64,000 nucleotides of DNA from Saxidomus purpurata (Eukaryota > Mollusca > Bivalvia > Venerida > Veneridae). Where the stretch lies: positions 36,789,266 through 36,853,265 of the forward strand of contig JAFMSR010000005.1 in the NCBI GenBank assembly GCA_022818135.1, in the 5' to 3' direction. Below are positions 47,901-58,260 of this stretch, piece after piece. The notes under the pieces were generated by a model. That model was not told the origin of the DNA, searched no databases, and saw nothing but the letters and a program-made list of their open reading frames with translations. Position 1 is the stretch's first letter. The number at the start of each line of letters is the position of its first letter. Made by a program: the position numbers and the translations under genes.

Positions 47901-50900
47901 TGTTACTCTTGTCTTTGTAACTCTTGTCTTTGTAACTCTTGTCTTTGTAATTCCTGTCTTTGTAAATTTTGTAACTCTTGTCTTTGTTACTCTTGTCTTT
48001 GTAACTCTTGTTTTGTAACTCTTGTCTTTGAAACTCTTGTCTTTGTAACTCTTGTCTTTGTTACTCTTGTCTTTGTAACTCTTGTCTTTGTTACTCTTGT
48101 CTTTGTAACTCTTGTCTTTGTAACTCTTGTCTTTGTAAATTTTGTAACTCTTGTCTTTGTTACTCTTGTCTTTGTTACTCTTGTCTTTGTTACTCATGTC
48201 TTTGTAAGTCTTGTCTTTGTTACTCTTGTCTTTGTAACTCTTGTCTTTGTAACTCTTGTCTTTGTTACTCTTGTCTGTGAAACTCTTGTCTTTGTAACTA
48301 ATTCTTGTCTTTTTAATTTTTTTTAGACAAGGCAGCAACATTTAATCAATTTTACTTTTAAAGCAGAAATTATCAGCTCATGTGAATTTTGAAATGTACA
48401 ATAATGTGTACACCGTAGTTACCTTGATATTTATACTTCCATATTGTCCTTGCATTTCCTTGTTAATTCAATAGTGACTGAATGCATGGACTTTCAAAAG
48501 ATCATAATTATGTTTTGTATATACAGACTATTTCATAACAGGACACAAGCTAGACTGTACCTCAGAGAGTTAGCTCTCTTCTGCACTATTGGTCCTAGAG
48601 AAACATTTACAAGAAAGATTTTCTGGAGATAATGTAAACAGAGATTGTACAAGCTGAGGTATTATATGTTCTGTTATAGATGTACAAGATTCGGCCACAG
48701 CGTACACGACCCCAGGGTATCCTCATGATGTGTATGATCCTCATGTTTATACAGCTCGGAATCAACATAATCCTGTATGAACTGACACCACAATACTCGT
48801 CATATGGCAGTCAACATTTCAAGGTAAAATGATTAGAGTCTGTTAAAATCAACCAACATATGAATACATTGTACAAAGAAAGTGGACACTTTAATAAGAT
48901 TGCTGCTAAATTTGTCGAAATTGATAGTTGGTGATACAGCAGTACTTGCTGCTAAGACAAGTGACTGTATGTGCTTACACAGATTGATTAGTATGTTTTA
49001 TCTAGTTTATGTTATGAGAACTGGTTTCAAAGCACTTGATGGCAACTGATCTTAAATATTAAAGAAAGGTATAGTGGAACTAACGGCAAAAGCCAGAGTT
49101 AGGGTCTTCAACTGGGATTTTGATAATCTTAGTTAGTGATGGCTGGTGTATATTTTAGTTGTTCATTGCCAGTAGTTTAGATTCTCACAACACTTGTGAT
49201 ATTAAAACATTTTCACTCTAACTAAAAGAGGACAATTTGCCTCATTCTCTTAGGGAATTATCACTTCTCATTAGAAGTAGTCAGAAGCTTGACTGAGACT
49301 GTTGTATTTTGTAGGAATTCAACAGTACAAAAGTGGAGAAATGCAGCACTAAACAGGGAGAAGGTAAAGTTTTGATCACATTTTTACTCCTTTAAAAGAA
49401 CAGTTACGGATCATGCTGTCTATGTGTGGGCCTCGGGTGTTTCTGGTTTTTACTTAGAAACCCAGAAAACTTGACTTCAATCCCAATGTCTGCCTGAATG
49501 GTCGAGTGGTTAGAATCACTGACTTAAAACCACTGTAACCTCTCATTGATTGAGGGTCATGGGTTCGAGCCCTTCTGCCAACCATGTCTCTTTCTTGTAA
49601 GAAAGTTGGCAGTTTTTGTACAAAGGATATGGATCTGGTACTAGTCCTTTCTAGGAACAATGGTTAGGTTAAACTGCCTGCCATTAGAAATGATTGAAAT
49701 ATGGTTGAAACAGGCGTTAAACCCGAATAAACATCATAAAAAAACCTCAATCCCAGGTCAGGCCACCTGATGTGTGTCCTTTGGCAGTGCACCAAGCTGT
49801 AAATGGCTACCAGTAATAAACCTGTCTGGTACTTTCTCATATTAGGGATTGGTTAGATAATGGTTGGTGTCTTCAGAGTGATCAATGGAAGTTGAGAACA
49901 TTTGTCTGCTAATTTAACTGAAAGAAATAATTGTAGACTAGAAAAAAACTTAATGATATCCTGTTTCAAGAGGTGGAGAAAAAAAAATCATTTTAATGCC
50001 AGATTCATGAAGAGAATGTAGGAGACTTCTGGAATGAAGTAATAACTGCTATACATGTATGTTTTAATATTTAGTGATAACGTTAAGATTTCTTGATATA
50101 ATCTTCAAATCTTCAAATATCATATGTTTAACGTGCACCATTGAATGTTATAGATGAATGTATGATCACAAGAATGTCACTGTTATTGACGAGATTCTTC
50201 TACAAGATGTGGTTCTTTGGAGCTGCTTACTACTGGTGTACCTGGGCTTTCCTTCTCGTAAGTTCATGTTTTTATGCCATACTACATTTTCATACAATGA
50301 GTGGCAGTGTTGAAAAACTGAAATATAACAATTATATATATGCAATTAACCAACTTTCAATGCTGATTTTATACAATTGATAATCACTTCTTTTCCTGAA
50401 GCTCTGTCTTCATCTTTTAGTATCTGCGAATGAATTTTCACTAATTTTTGTGTTTTACATAAGCAGGGTGCAGAAGTTATTGGTGTAAAAAATTGATTGG
50501 TTGATATTATACAGCAGGTCTTTGACTGGTTATAGCACTTTTAACAGTCTTTCAGAGGAATTCTCATTGTCATCCCACCAAATCAAACAACCCCCCCCCC
50601 CCCCGGGCCCAAAAAAAAACCCCCCCCGTTTTTTGGTATTTTTGTGTATGTATTGAAGTTATTTATGGTCACTCTTTCAGAGAATATGGCAATACAATAG
50701 GAAACTGTGTCAGTCTGTCACACTAACTTAAAGTAAATAAAACCTAATAAAAAAATTTTTAAATTTATTAAAAAAAAATAAATTCTTGGCTTACAAGTTT
50801 TTCTGCTGTCTTCCTATGAACAACCAGTTATTTGAGGTTAAGTCGGATTTCATACATTTACAAAACATTTCAAATTACAGCTCTGCTTACTTTTGACATA

Positions 50901-51586
50901 ATCCTTCGTGCTGTACTATGATTGCTGCCAAATTTTTTAGGTCAAGGTCATATTTGACAAAGCTTATGATGCACGTTCAATTTCCCCCTGATTAATATGA
51001 TTTTAATCGTTCAACAAATGTCCCAAAATATATAAAGATGGTTTATTCATGACAAAAGATAGCTAAAGAAGGGCAACTGTTACAAGTGTTTTACAAATGA
51101 ACACCCATCTAGTTAATTGATTAATGTGCCTTATTTATTGAGTTACTAAGCAACCAAAACCATGTAATCACCGCATACAACCCAAGCAGATCGCCAAACA
51201 AGGGGACCTATATTCTGTAACCTCTCTGGCTATGCAAAAGGCCTACCTAACATCGCCTGTGGTACAGCATGATGTTGGGCCTCGTATCGTCAATTCAGAA
51301 GACCTGTAAAAAATCTAACGATAAACGTGACTGGGTAACATGAAAAAAGAATGATTCAGTTACTTTTATTTTTTTAAATGTTAAGTAGTTTTTTTACAGA
51401 TTTGCAGTTTAAATTGCATCATTGCAAGAGACACTTACTAGAATAACCCATGGTGTTTCCTTATAGTGCTGTAAGTCTGTTAAAAGAAATCAAAGTCAGC
51501 TATTGATGGTGAGGTACAGAGTCTGTACTGGACCGCATGTCGAGCATTGGCGAGTAGTGACTGGTGAAGAGCTCATACAGGGATAA
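35932..51586 (+). CDS. LMBRD1: Lysosomal cobalamin transporter LMBRD1 (LMBD1), about 530 aa
   Basis: Exons: 35932-35994, 39341-39517, 40400-40463, 41221-41315, 41907-41974, 42473-42564, 42889-42962, 43983-44108, 44757-44971, 46732-46834, 47409-47513, 48680-48823, 49315-49363, 50154-50257. These sum to 493 in-phase codons, all GT-AG. The terminal exon is probably at 51467 (separate entry). The family protein is a polytopic lysosomal membrane protein that works with ABCD4 to export vitamin B12 to the cytosol. Seen here: a TM start MTASIHSVLAAGWIPFVIVIV, LIPVDVFLVSFMKN, PFMYFFYEEREDD, a charged cytosolic loop in exons 8-9 (RQERHLEARD), SSMAGIRNIGIWFF, YKIRPQRTRPQG and FFGAAYYWCTWAFLL. An N-glycosylation-type NST lies in the exon 13 loop. 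Human LMBRD1 has 540 residues. Introns hold many repeats. Confidence 0.94.
36000..39340 (+). other. LMBRD1 intron 1, no further gene
   Basis: A 3.3-kb intron between exon 1 (initiator TM segment) and exon 2. It is AT-rich with only short frames. A near-duplicate pair occurs at 37690-37790 and 37860-37960 (TGTACACTATCCAAAACT, CATAAAT-ATTTAAAAGCAA, AAACTTACCAAGTCAGCTAC). No conserved coding segment is recognised. Confidence 0.5.
39541..39744 (+). repeat. Three-copy tandem repeat just after LMBRD1 exon 2
   Basis: Three copies of a unit of about 60-70 bp (TTGCATATTACAGTAACTG, TTGTGTATCTATGAAATAAA) start about 23 bp downstream of the exon 2 donor at 39518. Copies are nearly identical, so the expansion looks recent. 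Confidence 0.8.
42950..43335 (+). repeat. 57-bp minisatellite seeded by the LMBRD1 exon 7 splice donor
   Basis: About six copies of a 55-58-bp unit (CACATACAAATACTGTATGC, AGTTGTAATGTCACTGATAT, TGGAATAATAGTAATGT). Exon 7 and its donor read CACATACACTGTAAGTAATTGTAATGTCA; each unit reads the same with a 3-bp insertion and GTATGC in place of GTAAGT. The array therefore begins as a copy of the exon-intron junction. Degenerate copies continue to about 43530. Confidence 0.85.
43676..43749. other. Perfect-stem hairpin, pre-miRNA sized, in LMBRD1 intron 7
   Basis: 43676-43704 (GTGGGTTTAGCGCATGAATG...) pairs with 43721-43749 (...CATTCATGCGCTAACCCCAC): 29 positions with one mismatch and a 16-nt AT-rich loop. 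At 74 nt it has the size of a pre-miRNA, but such a perfect stem also fits a miniature foldback repeat. There is no evidence of expression, so I do not call it an RNA gene. Confidence 0.55.
44351..44538 (-). mobile_element. tRNA-derived SINE, shared-tail family (minus)
   Basis: The minus reading has a tRNA-like head (GGTGGTGTAGAGGTTTAGGTG, GGTTCGAGCCCCACC) and a tail CTTCACAATCAAGCTAAAATAAATTAG. It matches the copy at 54934 throughout. It lies in LMBRD1 intron 8. Confidence 0.85.
45380..45835 (+). mobile_element. Element starting AACCAGGTTTTCCGAAGG with three tandem units
   Basis: Starts with a hairpin (AACCAGGTTTTCC...GGAAAAATCCTGGTTATT), then has three units of about 145-170 bp carrying TTCTTCTGTGCGCAACTCC, GGATTTCAACCAAACTTTCA and TTGTGATTTGGTCATTTTTG. 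It is non-coding and sits in LMBRD1 intron 9, between the real exon 9 and its decayed copy. Confidence 0.65.
45880..46480 (+). pseudogene. LMBRD1: Decayed duplicate of LMBRD1 exon 9 and flanks
   Basis: The segment parallels 44650-45320. Shared blocks are the upstream intron and acceptor (TTACATGGATATATT-TAG), the exon body (GAGCGCCA-C, AGAAATGTTGGCTT-TTTT, GGTGTTTCTTTCACTGCTTC), and downstream intron (GAAAGTAAATGCTGGAA, AGATACTGGTTGTCATC, TTTTGTACAGGGTCT). Against exon 9 the copy has lost most of the charged-loop coding sequence, replaced part by T runs, and carries CTAATGTTG where the real donor is CTAAGTAAG, so the 5' splice site is destroyed. It is not expected to be spliced into the mRNA. 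Confidence 0.8.
47115..47240 (+). repeat. 22-bp minisatellite GGTCTACATATACATATATA
   Basis: Six near-identical tandem copies in LMBRD1 intron 10, about 170-290 bp before exon 11. Confidence 0.85.
47514..48305 (+). repeat. 15-bp minisatellite starting at the LMBRD1 exon 11 donor
   Basis: About fifty copies of GTAACTCTTGTCTTT with variants (GTTACTC..., CTGTG, inserted GTAAATTTT). The first unit is the splice donor itself: the intron begins GTAACACTTGTCTTTTT. The 15-bp period keeps a long frame open on both strands (minus: about 312 codons of KDKSY/TRVTK repeats), which I regard as fortuitous. Confidence 0.9.
49486..49746 (+). mobile_element. Complete tRNA-derived SINE with 9-bp target duplication
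   Basis: Flanked by TCAATCCCA at 49477-49485 and 49747-49755. Head TGAATGGTCGAGTGGTTAGA, B-box-like GGGTTCGAGCCC, body AGAAAGTTGGCAG...GGAACAATGGTTAGG, tail GGCGTTAAACCCGAATAAAC plus A-rich end. The intact target duplication makes it the best-defined mobile element in the window. It lies in LMBRD1 intron 13. Confidence 0.9.
50594..50640. other. Homopolymer C/A/T block, probable assembly error
   Basis: A run of about 14-16 C, then GGGCCC, nine A, seven C, G and six T. This composition is alien to the surrounding AT-rich intron. It lies in the interval where the last LMBRD1 transmembrane codons are expected, so real sequence may be lost here. Confidence 0.65.
51467..51586 (+). CDS. LMBRD1: Probable LMBRD1 terminal exon, possibly frameshifted
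   Basis: After an acceptor (TTTCCTTATAG) the exon reads CCKSVK in phase 0, which fits the SCCKGKKS motif at the end of animal LMBRD1 proteins. As written the frame goes on as RNQSQLLM... to TAA at 51584. In the adjacent frame the same DNA reads KKSKSAIDGEV, which resembles the family's KKSVIEGV much better and ends at TGA 51565-51567. A single base missing in the AAAA run near 51482 would join the two. About ten TM residues expected before CCK are unaccounted for; an 18-nt micro-exon at 50467-50484 (GAEVIG) is only a weak candidate. Confidence 0.5.
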   Translation, partial: CCKSVKRNQSQLLMVRYRVCTGPHVEHWRVVTGEELIQG

Positions 51587-53080
51587 AACCATTCTTGAGG
51601 AGCTTGTGGACAAGTTGTTTAGACAATTACTAGAACAAATAAGTGTTTTTCTTGCTGATTGTGCTAATTTTCAATCTATCTGGTATAAGTATTGATATCT
51701 CAGACTGCATTTCCAATTTCCTACTTTTATTATGAGAAATTGTCCTGCCATTTCTCTCTTTACCCCCGAGAGGAAGCCATTATATTTGCCTGTCGCTTTT
51801 GTAAATTTAGGTGGGTTGGCAATTGCAGTTGACATTGTATTGTAGATGAAGTATTCTACTAATCTGAAGACCCTTATATCAGCCAATGGCATCGTTAGTG
51901 ATTAGATCAGATGAATTTCATAGTTTTATTATGGAAATTGTAACTTATATGTGCTTTTTTGTAATTTGGTGGTTGGCAATGCATGTATTGTAATGAAGTA
52001 TTTACATTGGACCCTTTTATCAAGTCCTCTTTAAGTGATTAGATATGAACATGTACCAGGTTGCATACAGGTTGCATATATACAGTGTCATGTAGACTTG
52101 AGTTTACATAGTACGAAATGTTTTGCCTTGATTAATTTTGATTATGTGCTTATATATGATAATATGATCTTGTGATAATTTATGTTAGCAATTTATTCAT
52201 CTTGAGATTTGATATTTTTATTGTATGCACATGTGATACACTTCTGCATGTGCATATTGAACCATATTGAGAGATCTATGACACACTGATACATGTGCTA
52301 GTTCTGTGAGTGTTATAAGCATTGCTGTGTGACAACTATTTCCAGCAGCTTTCATTTTATTTGGCAAACATCACCTTGGTGATTAATACAAATTTGAATA
52401 CAGAGCCTCTATTTTCACCTTAATATTTTTCTATGAACCATAATATTTGGCAATAACCCAACAGGTTATCGAATCTGTTTCCAGCTTGGATGTGTTGGCA
52501 GGTTATCTGCTATAGGTGTTTACAGTCTATCTTTTTACCATTGTTTCATGTCATTATGGAGAACACCATGTTTTCTTGAAGGCCACAGAATTGTAAAACA
52601 GACATGACTTAATTAATAGTGTATTTCATTTGATAAATAACAGATCAAACTCATTGGTTAGATTGTTCAGATTTCAACTATAAACTTTCTGACTGGTTAC
52701 CGGCTTAACAGGATTGTAGAAATTAACCCACAGCCTGTACTTTGACTGTTGAGGTTATATCAGAATGTTTTAAGGTCAGTCTCTGTCAATAAAATTTATT
52801 TACAGAGCAGTCGAGCCTTCACTTTTAAAGTCAACTTTATGTCAGAGCTTTACTTTGAGGGGTGTATGTCACAGGTCTGGTTTGTTGCTACTAAAATTAA
52901 TGTGCATTAGATAAAAATATACTTGTGACATAGATTAATTATATGTTAATACATTTGTAATATTGAAGCCATTTCCTATTGTATGTTGTTATATTTCTAT
53001 GTTGAAGAACCTGCTTATTTATTTTTGCACAATATCCATTTAATATTGTTTTTCATAATAAATATTGAAGCTTTACACAG
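51587..53080 (+). other. Probable LMBRD1 3' UTR and flank
   Basis: Non-coding AT-rich DNA. AATAAA signals occur at about 52789 and at 53057-53062; the latter is followed by TTTTGTTCTTGCCC and would give a UTR of about 1.5 kb. 51840-51900 and 51940-52040 are diverged duplicates (GTTGGCAAT, GTATTGTA-ATGAAGTATT, AGTGATTAGAT). Confidence 0.4.
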
Positions 53081-53877
53081 CCTTTTGTTCTTGCCCTTTT
53101 TAAAAAAGTTTGCTGTTCAGTTGTTTTCAGCTCACCTATATTGTTGTATATAGAGGATAACTGTCGGTTTTGGTGTAATTACATGTTATAATTTCACCAA
53201 GTGGACACTAAAAGTGTTATTTTCATGAGTGGCAAAGCCACAAATGAAAATTACTACATCTGTTGTTCACGAGAGAAATTATCAGGAGATTACATCAAAA
53301 CCACCAACTAAACCTATCACTAAATGTGATTAATACCCCCGAAAGACTGCTTTATAAACTAAGGAAGTTCATGTAACAGAATACCTTGCAAAAAAAGAAC
53401 TAAAATAGAGATATTGATCTTGGCAATCACTCTGTAATAACTCAAGATAATAGTTATGGTTCTTTTACACTGCACTTCCTCTCATTGTGCTGTACTATTG
53501 TATGAAGTTGTATTGCATTCCAGCCAGTAGTTTTCAAGTTATGCTCTGCCACAAGGAAAAGTAAAAATGGGCGATAACTCTGTAATAAGTCAAGATAGAG
53601 TTATGGTTCCTGTGCACTGCACTTCCTTTCAATGTACTTGACTATTGTATGAAGTTAAACTGAATTCCAACCAGTAGTTTTCAAGAAATGCTCAGGAAAA
53701 GGAAAAGTAACAAAGGGCAATAACTCTGGAATGAGTCAAGAAAGAGTTATGGTTCCAGTGCACTGCACTTCCTCTCAATGAACTTGACCATTGTATGAAG
53801 TTGTAATGAATTCCAACCAGTAGTTTTAAAGTTATGCTCCGGACAAGGAAAAGTAACGAAGAGCAATAACTCTGTAA

Positions 53878-54730
53878 CAAGAGCCATGTTACACATGGTT
53901 AATCCCCCCGCCGGGAAGAAGTTACCTGAAGGTTGTACTTTCGTACATTTTACTTGGTGAGAGGAAATCCTTAAAAAGCCGTATAGTTATGGTCATGCTG
54001 AGTACAGTTTTCAAGTAAGTGGAAAAAGAATAAGGCAATGAAGAGAAGGTTTGCAAAATTATATTAATGTTCATTATCAGTATAGGTATGATATTTTTCT
54101 ATTTGACTAAAAGCAGGCAAGGTAGAGTTATTGTTCTTGCACACTGCACTTCCTACCAATGTGCTATGTCAGTGTATTAAGTTTGAAGAAAATCCCCTCT
54201 TTGGTTAGTTATGCTCCGAATTTTTTTCAAGTAAATTGATAAAGGGCCTAAAAGTAGGCAAGGTAGAGTTTTGTTCTTGCACCTGCACTTCATATCATCT
54301 AGTCAGTGTATTAGTTTGATAATCCTAGTACTTTTGGAGTTATGCTCTGGACAAATTTTTTCAAGTAAATCTGATAAAGGGGAATAACTCTAAAAGTAGG
54401 CAAGGTAGAGTTATTGTTCTTGCACACTGCACTTCCTACCAATGTGCTATGTCAGTGTATTAAGTTTGAAGAAAATCCCTCAAGTACTTTTGGAGTTATG
54501 CTTTGGACAAAGTTTTTCAAGTAAATCTGATTAAGGGGAATAACTCTAAAAGTAGGCAAGGTAGAGTTATTGTTCTTACACACTGCACTTCCTCCCAATG
54601 TGCTCTGTCAGTGTATGAAGTTTGAAGAAAATCGCTCAAGTACTTTTGGAGTTATGCTCCGGACAAAATTGGGACGGACGCACGGACAGAGACCATTTCT
54701 AATATCCCCTTTGCCTTCAGCGGGGGGATA
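53878..54730. mobile_element. Nested element with internal 165-bp tandem units
   Basis: The ends are partly complementary (GGTTAATCCCCCCGC at the left, GCGGGGGGATAAT at the right). The inside holds about four units with AAAAGTAGGCAAGGTAGAG, TTATTGTTCTTGCACACTGC and AAGTACTTTTGGAGTTATGC. The last unit runs into GGGACGGACGCACGGACAGA, a tail also seen in other bivalve-type repeats here. It interrupts the outer array in mid-unit. Confidence 0.6.
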
Positions 54731-54933
54731 ATTACTCAAGATAGAGTTATGGTTCTTGTACAGTGCACTTTCTTTCATTGTGCTAGACCATTGTATGAAG
54801 TTATATTGAATTCAAACCAGTAGTTTCCAAGTAATGCTCTAGACACGGAAAAATAACAAAGGGCAATAACTCTGTAATGAGTCAAGATGGAGTTATGGTT
54901 CTTGTGCACTGCACTTCCTCTCAATATACTTTT

Positions 54934-55125
54934 AGTTTATACTAATTTATTTTAGCTGGATTGTGAAGAAAGCTTATAGCTTATCGAGTCACTCTCGAGT
55001 CTGCTCCCTGGAAAAACCAGTACTGGTGTAATGTGAGGAAATACGATCGTGACCCCAGTGGGGCTCGAACCCGCAACCTCTGGGATGAGCGGCCGACACC
55101 TTAACCTCTACACCACCGCTCCCCT
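54934..55125 (-). mobile_element. tRNA-derived SINE, shared-tail family (minus), nested in array
   Basis: Minus reading: GAGCGGTGGTGTAGAGGTTA, GGTTGCGGGTTCGAGCCCC, then body and tail CTTCACAATCCAGCTAAAATAAATTAG. Flanks TCTCAATATACTT and TTTCAATGTACTT are a plausible diverged target duplication. This is the least degraded member of its family here. Confidence 0.88.
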
Positions 55126-55245
55126 TTCAATGTACTTGACCATTGTATGAAGCTGTATTGAATTCCAACCAGTAGTTTTCAAGTTCTGCTCCAGACAAGG
55201 AAAAAGCAACAGACCACCTGACTGACCCCCGACCACTGGATGACT

Positions 55246-56224
55246 CCTATATACCCTATCGTATATAACAACTTTTTATGTTATCCTATGTTAAAAACTC
55301 TACTTTTGTTGAGTTTGTTTCAATAAAGTGTAGAAAATTGCGGAAAACTTCATCAGAAAGCATACCAAACAGGACGTTATTTTAACGCCATCATCGCCAT
55401 ATGGTATCCAGCATTCAGTACACTCTATAGTATAAATTTTGACATAAATCCAGGTAGAAAATATTGATAATTTTCACCAAGTGGGCAGTGAGTTTTTCAG
55501 AAAATAATCCACCATTATATTTCAATAAACTACTGAAAAACTTAAAATAAATATGCTTACTCGATGCCTCCAACAAGCAACATCCTTGGCATGAAGTTTG
55601 CAGGAATGGTGCCAAATTTGTTAAAATTCCATTCTCAGTAGTACACTTAACCTACTTACTCTCCTTGCAAATGAATATTTTCCCAAATATTTCTGTCAGT
55701 CCCTGAAATGACTGTTTTGAACAACAAAGTTGCGCAAGATGCCAAGAAATGGAATGTTCAACTGTGTCAATGTGGTGGTGAAAATGTCTAGGTTGTAAGA
55801 TTATTGACAAAATGGTAAAGGTATTGTGAGGAAAATATTTTAGTTTTTCTTCTTTTGTACACCTTTCTTCTATACACCAATCAAATAAGAAGCTTCTCTA
55901 TTACATTTCCAGTATTTGCAAAACAAGTACCAAATATAATACCATAAACTATCCTTTATTTTGTTGGCTACATAAATGTAGCAATAAAAACCAAAATGTA
56001 CTGTAAAAAATCTTTATTAAATCCAAAACAGTATGTTTAACAATGGAATAATTTATTAATATTTTTGTTTTCACAAATATAAGAATGATTTTTTTTTACA
56101 AATTATAATACTTGGCCTGCAAATTCAAATGAAACACTTAAATAAACACACAAACTAATCAAAGAATGTCTATGGAAAATACATATTCAACTATGTATAT
56201 TAAGGACCTTTATACATGTACTTC
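55246..56224. other. Intergenic DNA between LMBRD1 and UBE3C
   Basis: AT-rich, with no recognisable gene or repeat. Short frames only. The GATTTTTTTTTACAAATTATAATAC area is low complexity. Confidence 0.4.
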
Positions 56225-57130
56225 TAAATTAAAAACAAGAGCTGTCCCTCACAAGTGACAAATGCCCCTGAAAGAGGTGCCTCACAGTCTGTGTCCTCTC
56301 CATGTGCTCAATAAATGTGCTATGTAATTTTAAAATCCTTCCATGCATGACAGAGTAACCATGCATACAGTATTCCATTACTTTAAACACTAAGTGTGTC
56401 CTTGACCTTGAGGTAGGGACTTGGGTCCTGCATGCGACACATCCGCTTGATGTGCTAGACATTTGTGCCAAGTTATTTTAAAATCCTTCAAAGCATAATA
56501 AAGTTATAGTCCGGACACAAATGTATGCATATATACAGGATTCCATTACCTATAAACTTGTGTGACCTTGACCTTTATGGTAGGGATGTGGGTCTTGCAC
56601 GCGACACGTCATCTTGATGTGCTAGACATTTGTGCCAAATTATTTTAAAATCCTTCAGTGCATCACAAAGTTACAGTCCAGGCATGAATGTGTGCATATA
56701 TGCATATATAGATATATGCATATATAGAGGAATCCATTACCTTCAAACTCTAAGTATGACCTTGACCTTTGAGCAAGGGATGTGGGTCTTGCACGTGACA
56801 CGTCATCTTGATGTGCTAGACATTTGTGCCAAGTTATTTTAAAATCCTTCAATGCATCACAAAGTTACAGTCCGGACATGAATGTGTGCATATATGCATA
56901 TATAGAGGAATCCATTACCTTCAAACTCTAAGTATGACCTTGACCTTTGAGCTAGGGACGTGGGTCTTGCATGCGACACGTCGTCTTGATGTGCTAGACA
57001 TTTGTGCCAAGTTATTTTAAAATCCTTTAATGCAATACAAAGTTACAGTCCGGACACGAATTTGTAAGTGGGGACGCACAGCTGACGGACGGACAGATGG
57101 ACAGACGGTGTGATTTTAATATGCCGCCCT
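56225..57130 (-). mobile_element. Inverted copy of the 12185-13850 element, with four tandem units
   Basis: On the minus strand it begins GGCGGCATATTAAAATCACAC and GTCCGTCCGTCAGC and ends GGGGCATTTGTCACTTGTGAGGGACAGCTCTTG, the same ends as the element at 12185. The core is about four units of 175-180 bp (+ strand: TATGACCTTGACCTTTGAGC, GTGGGTCTTGCATGCGACAC, GATGTGCTAGACATTTGTGC, AAAATCCTTCAATGCATCAC). Two short frames inside (65-70 codons) are by-products. Confidence 0.65.
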
Positions 57131-58260
57131 TAGTACAAATTAGTACAAAAATGGCTTTTACTTGTAAAATCTATGGTATTTTACAAGAAGCATTTTCTGT
57201 GGTTAACTTTCTTTATTACACATGTTCACTAATTGCACTCATTTCATCTAGTGTTCTCAAAACATGAAAATGGTATGATCAAATGATGTAGATAATCTAA
57301 CAATTACTGGAAATACATATTATGTTTATCAAATACCCTTTGTAAAATTCCTTTTCCATTAACATTATAGAAATACTGTGTATGTCCCACATGCAAATTC
57401 AATGAATTTATATCCCTGCCGAATGAGGCAAATCACTGAGAAGTGTTTTGGTTACTGTCAGAAAGCACTGCTAGCAATAGAAAACAAGAGCTAACAGGTT
57501 TCTATATAGAATAAATATATTCTATAAAGAACACTTCTGAAAAAATCCATTTTTTAAAATTTCCATTGTTAGAGACTAGGAAGTTGATTACTTGTGCCAA
57601 ACAAAATCAAACTCTGACAAGCCTTTTCAGAAAAAAGAAGCATTTTAAAAATGTCACCTCGTTTTTTGTGAGATCGTGTTTCTGGAAGATACTAGAAAGA
57701 GTGACCATAAGATAACTTGAGCCAATTATAATTTTTTATATCTAGTTTCAGAGCAATATAAATTTTAAGTTTTCACATTGAATATTCTAGAAAAAAAATT
57801 AAATGGCAACAACTTTGAAGTTACTGTGACAATCCATTTTATTTTAAGTTTTATGAAATTCCATTTATTGGTTCCTTAGTTATAGCTCCTGACAGACAGA
57901 CAATGCCAAAACACAACCTCTCCGTCTTTGGTAGGGGATGATAAACCTTTTACAAATGAATCCTACATGTTACCATGACACTTCCTTTTTCTGCATGCTG
58001 TAAATTACATTGTATAAGAAAAGCTTTTCTGTAACAGTGTAAAGTTAGATCTTCTGACAGAATCATTAACATCTACAAAAATGAAATGATTGCTTCAACA
58101 TAAACATAGTTTTTCTCCATTGGTTTCAGTGACTGCAGTCAGAATCCTGGCATGTCTAGTCAGATGATCACCCCGAAGTTTGGCACACCAGTCCACCTCA
58201 AACTGACTATATACATGTTTAATAGCTGGAATAAATTGGTCCAAATATTCTAAAAAAAGA
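57131..58260 (-). other. UBE3C 3' UTR / downstream flank
   Basis: Downstream of the UBE3C TGA (58263-58261). AT-rich. TTTATT (AATAAA on minus) occurs near 57862 and is a candidate polyadenylation signal. A further open stretch to 58095 lies in a different frame and has no homology that I recognise. Confidence 0.35.

Larger units (their letters stand above)
53440..55245 (+). repeat. Tandem array (about 140-bp unit) with nested insertions
   Basis: The outer unit carries GGGCAATAACTCTGTAATGA, GTCAAGATAGAGTTATGGTT, CACTGCACTTCCTCTCAAT, TGTATGAAGTT-ATTGAATTCC and AACCAGTAGTTTTCAAGT. Copies are at about 53440, 53575, 53715, then after an interruption at 54735, 54860 and 55130. At 53878 it is broken by an element (AGAGCCATGTTACACATGGTTAATCCCCCCGCC...) ending GCCTTCAGCGGGGGGATAAT near 54730, and at 54934 by a SINE. 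Confidence 0.75.

Noticed and set aside
47403..48341. 312-codon minus frame of KDKSY/TRVTK repeats and the 149-codon plus frame
   Set aside because: Produced by the 15-bp minisatellite in LMBRD1 intron 11; it changes frame within the array and has no unique coding sequence.
50258..50380. Read-through of LMBRD1 exon 14 as the true C-terminus (VSSCFYAILHF...)
   Set aside because: It is hydrophobic enough to be tempting, but CTC|GTAAGT is a strong donor and the CCK motif of the family lies downstream.
50682..50730. Alternative LMBRD1 last exon (RIWQYNRKLCQSVTLT) after CTCTTTCAG
   Set aside because: Good acceptor and an in-phase stop, but the peptide resembles neither the last TM segment nor the CCKGKKS tail of the family.
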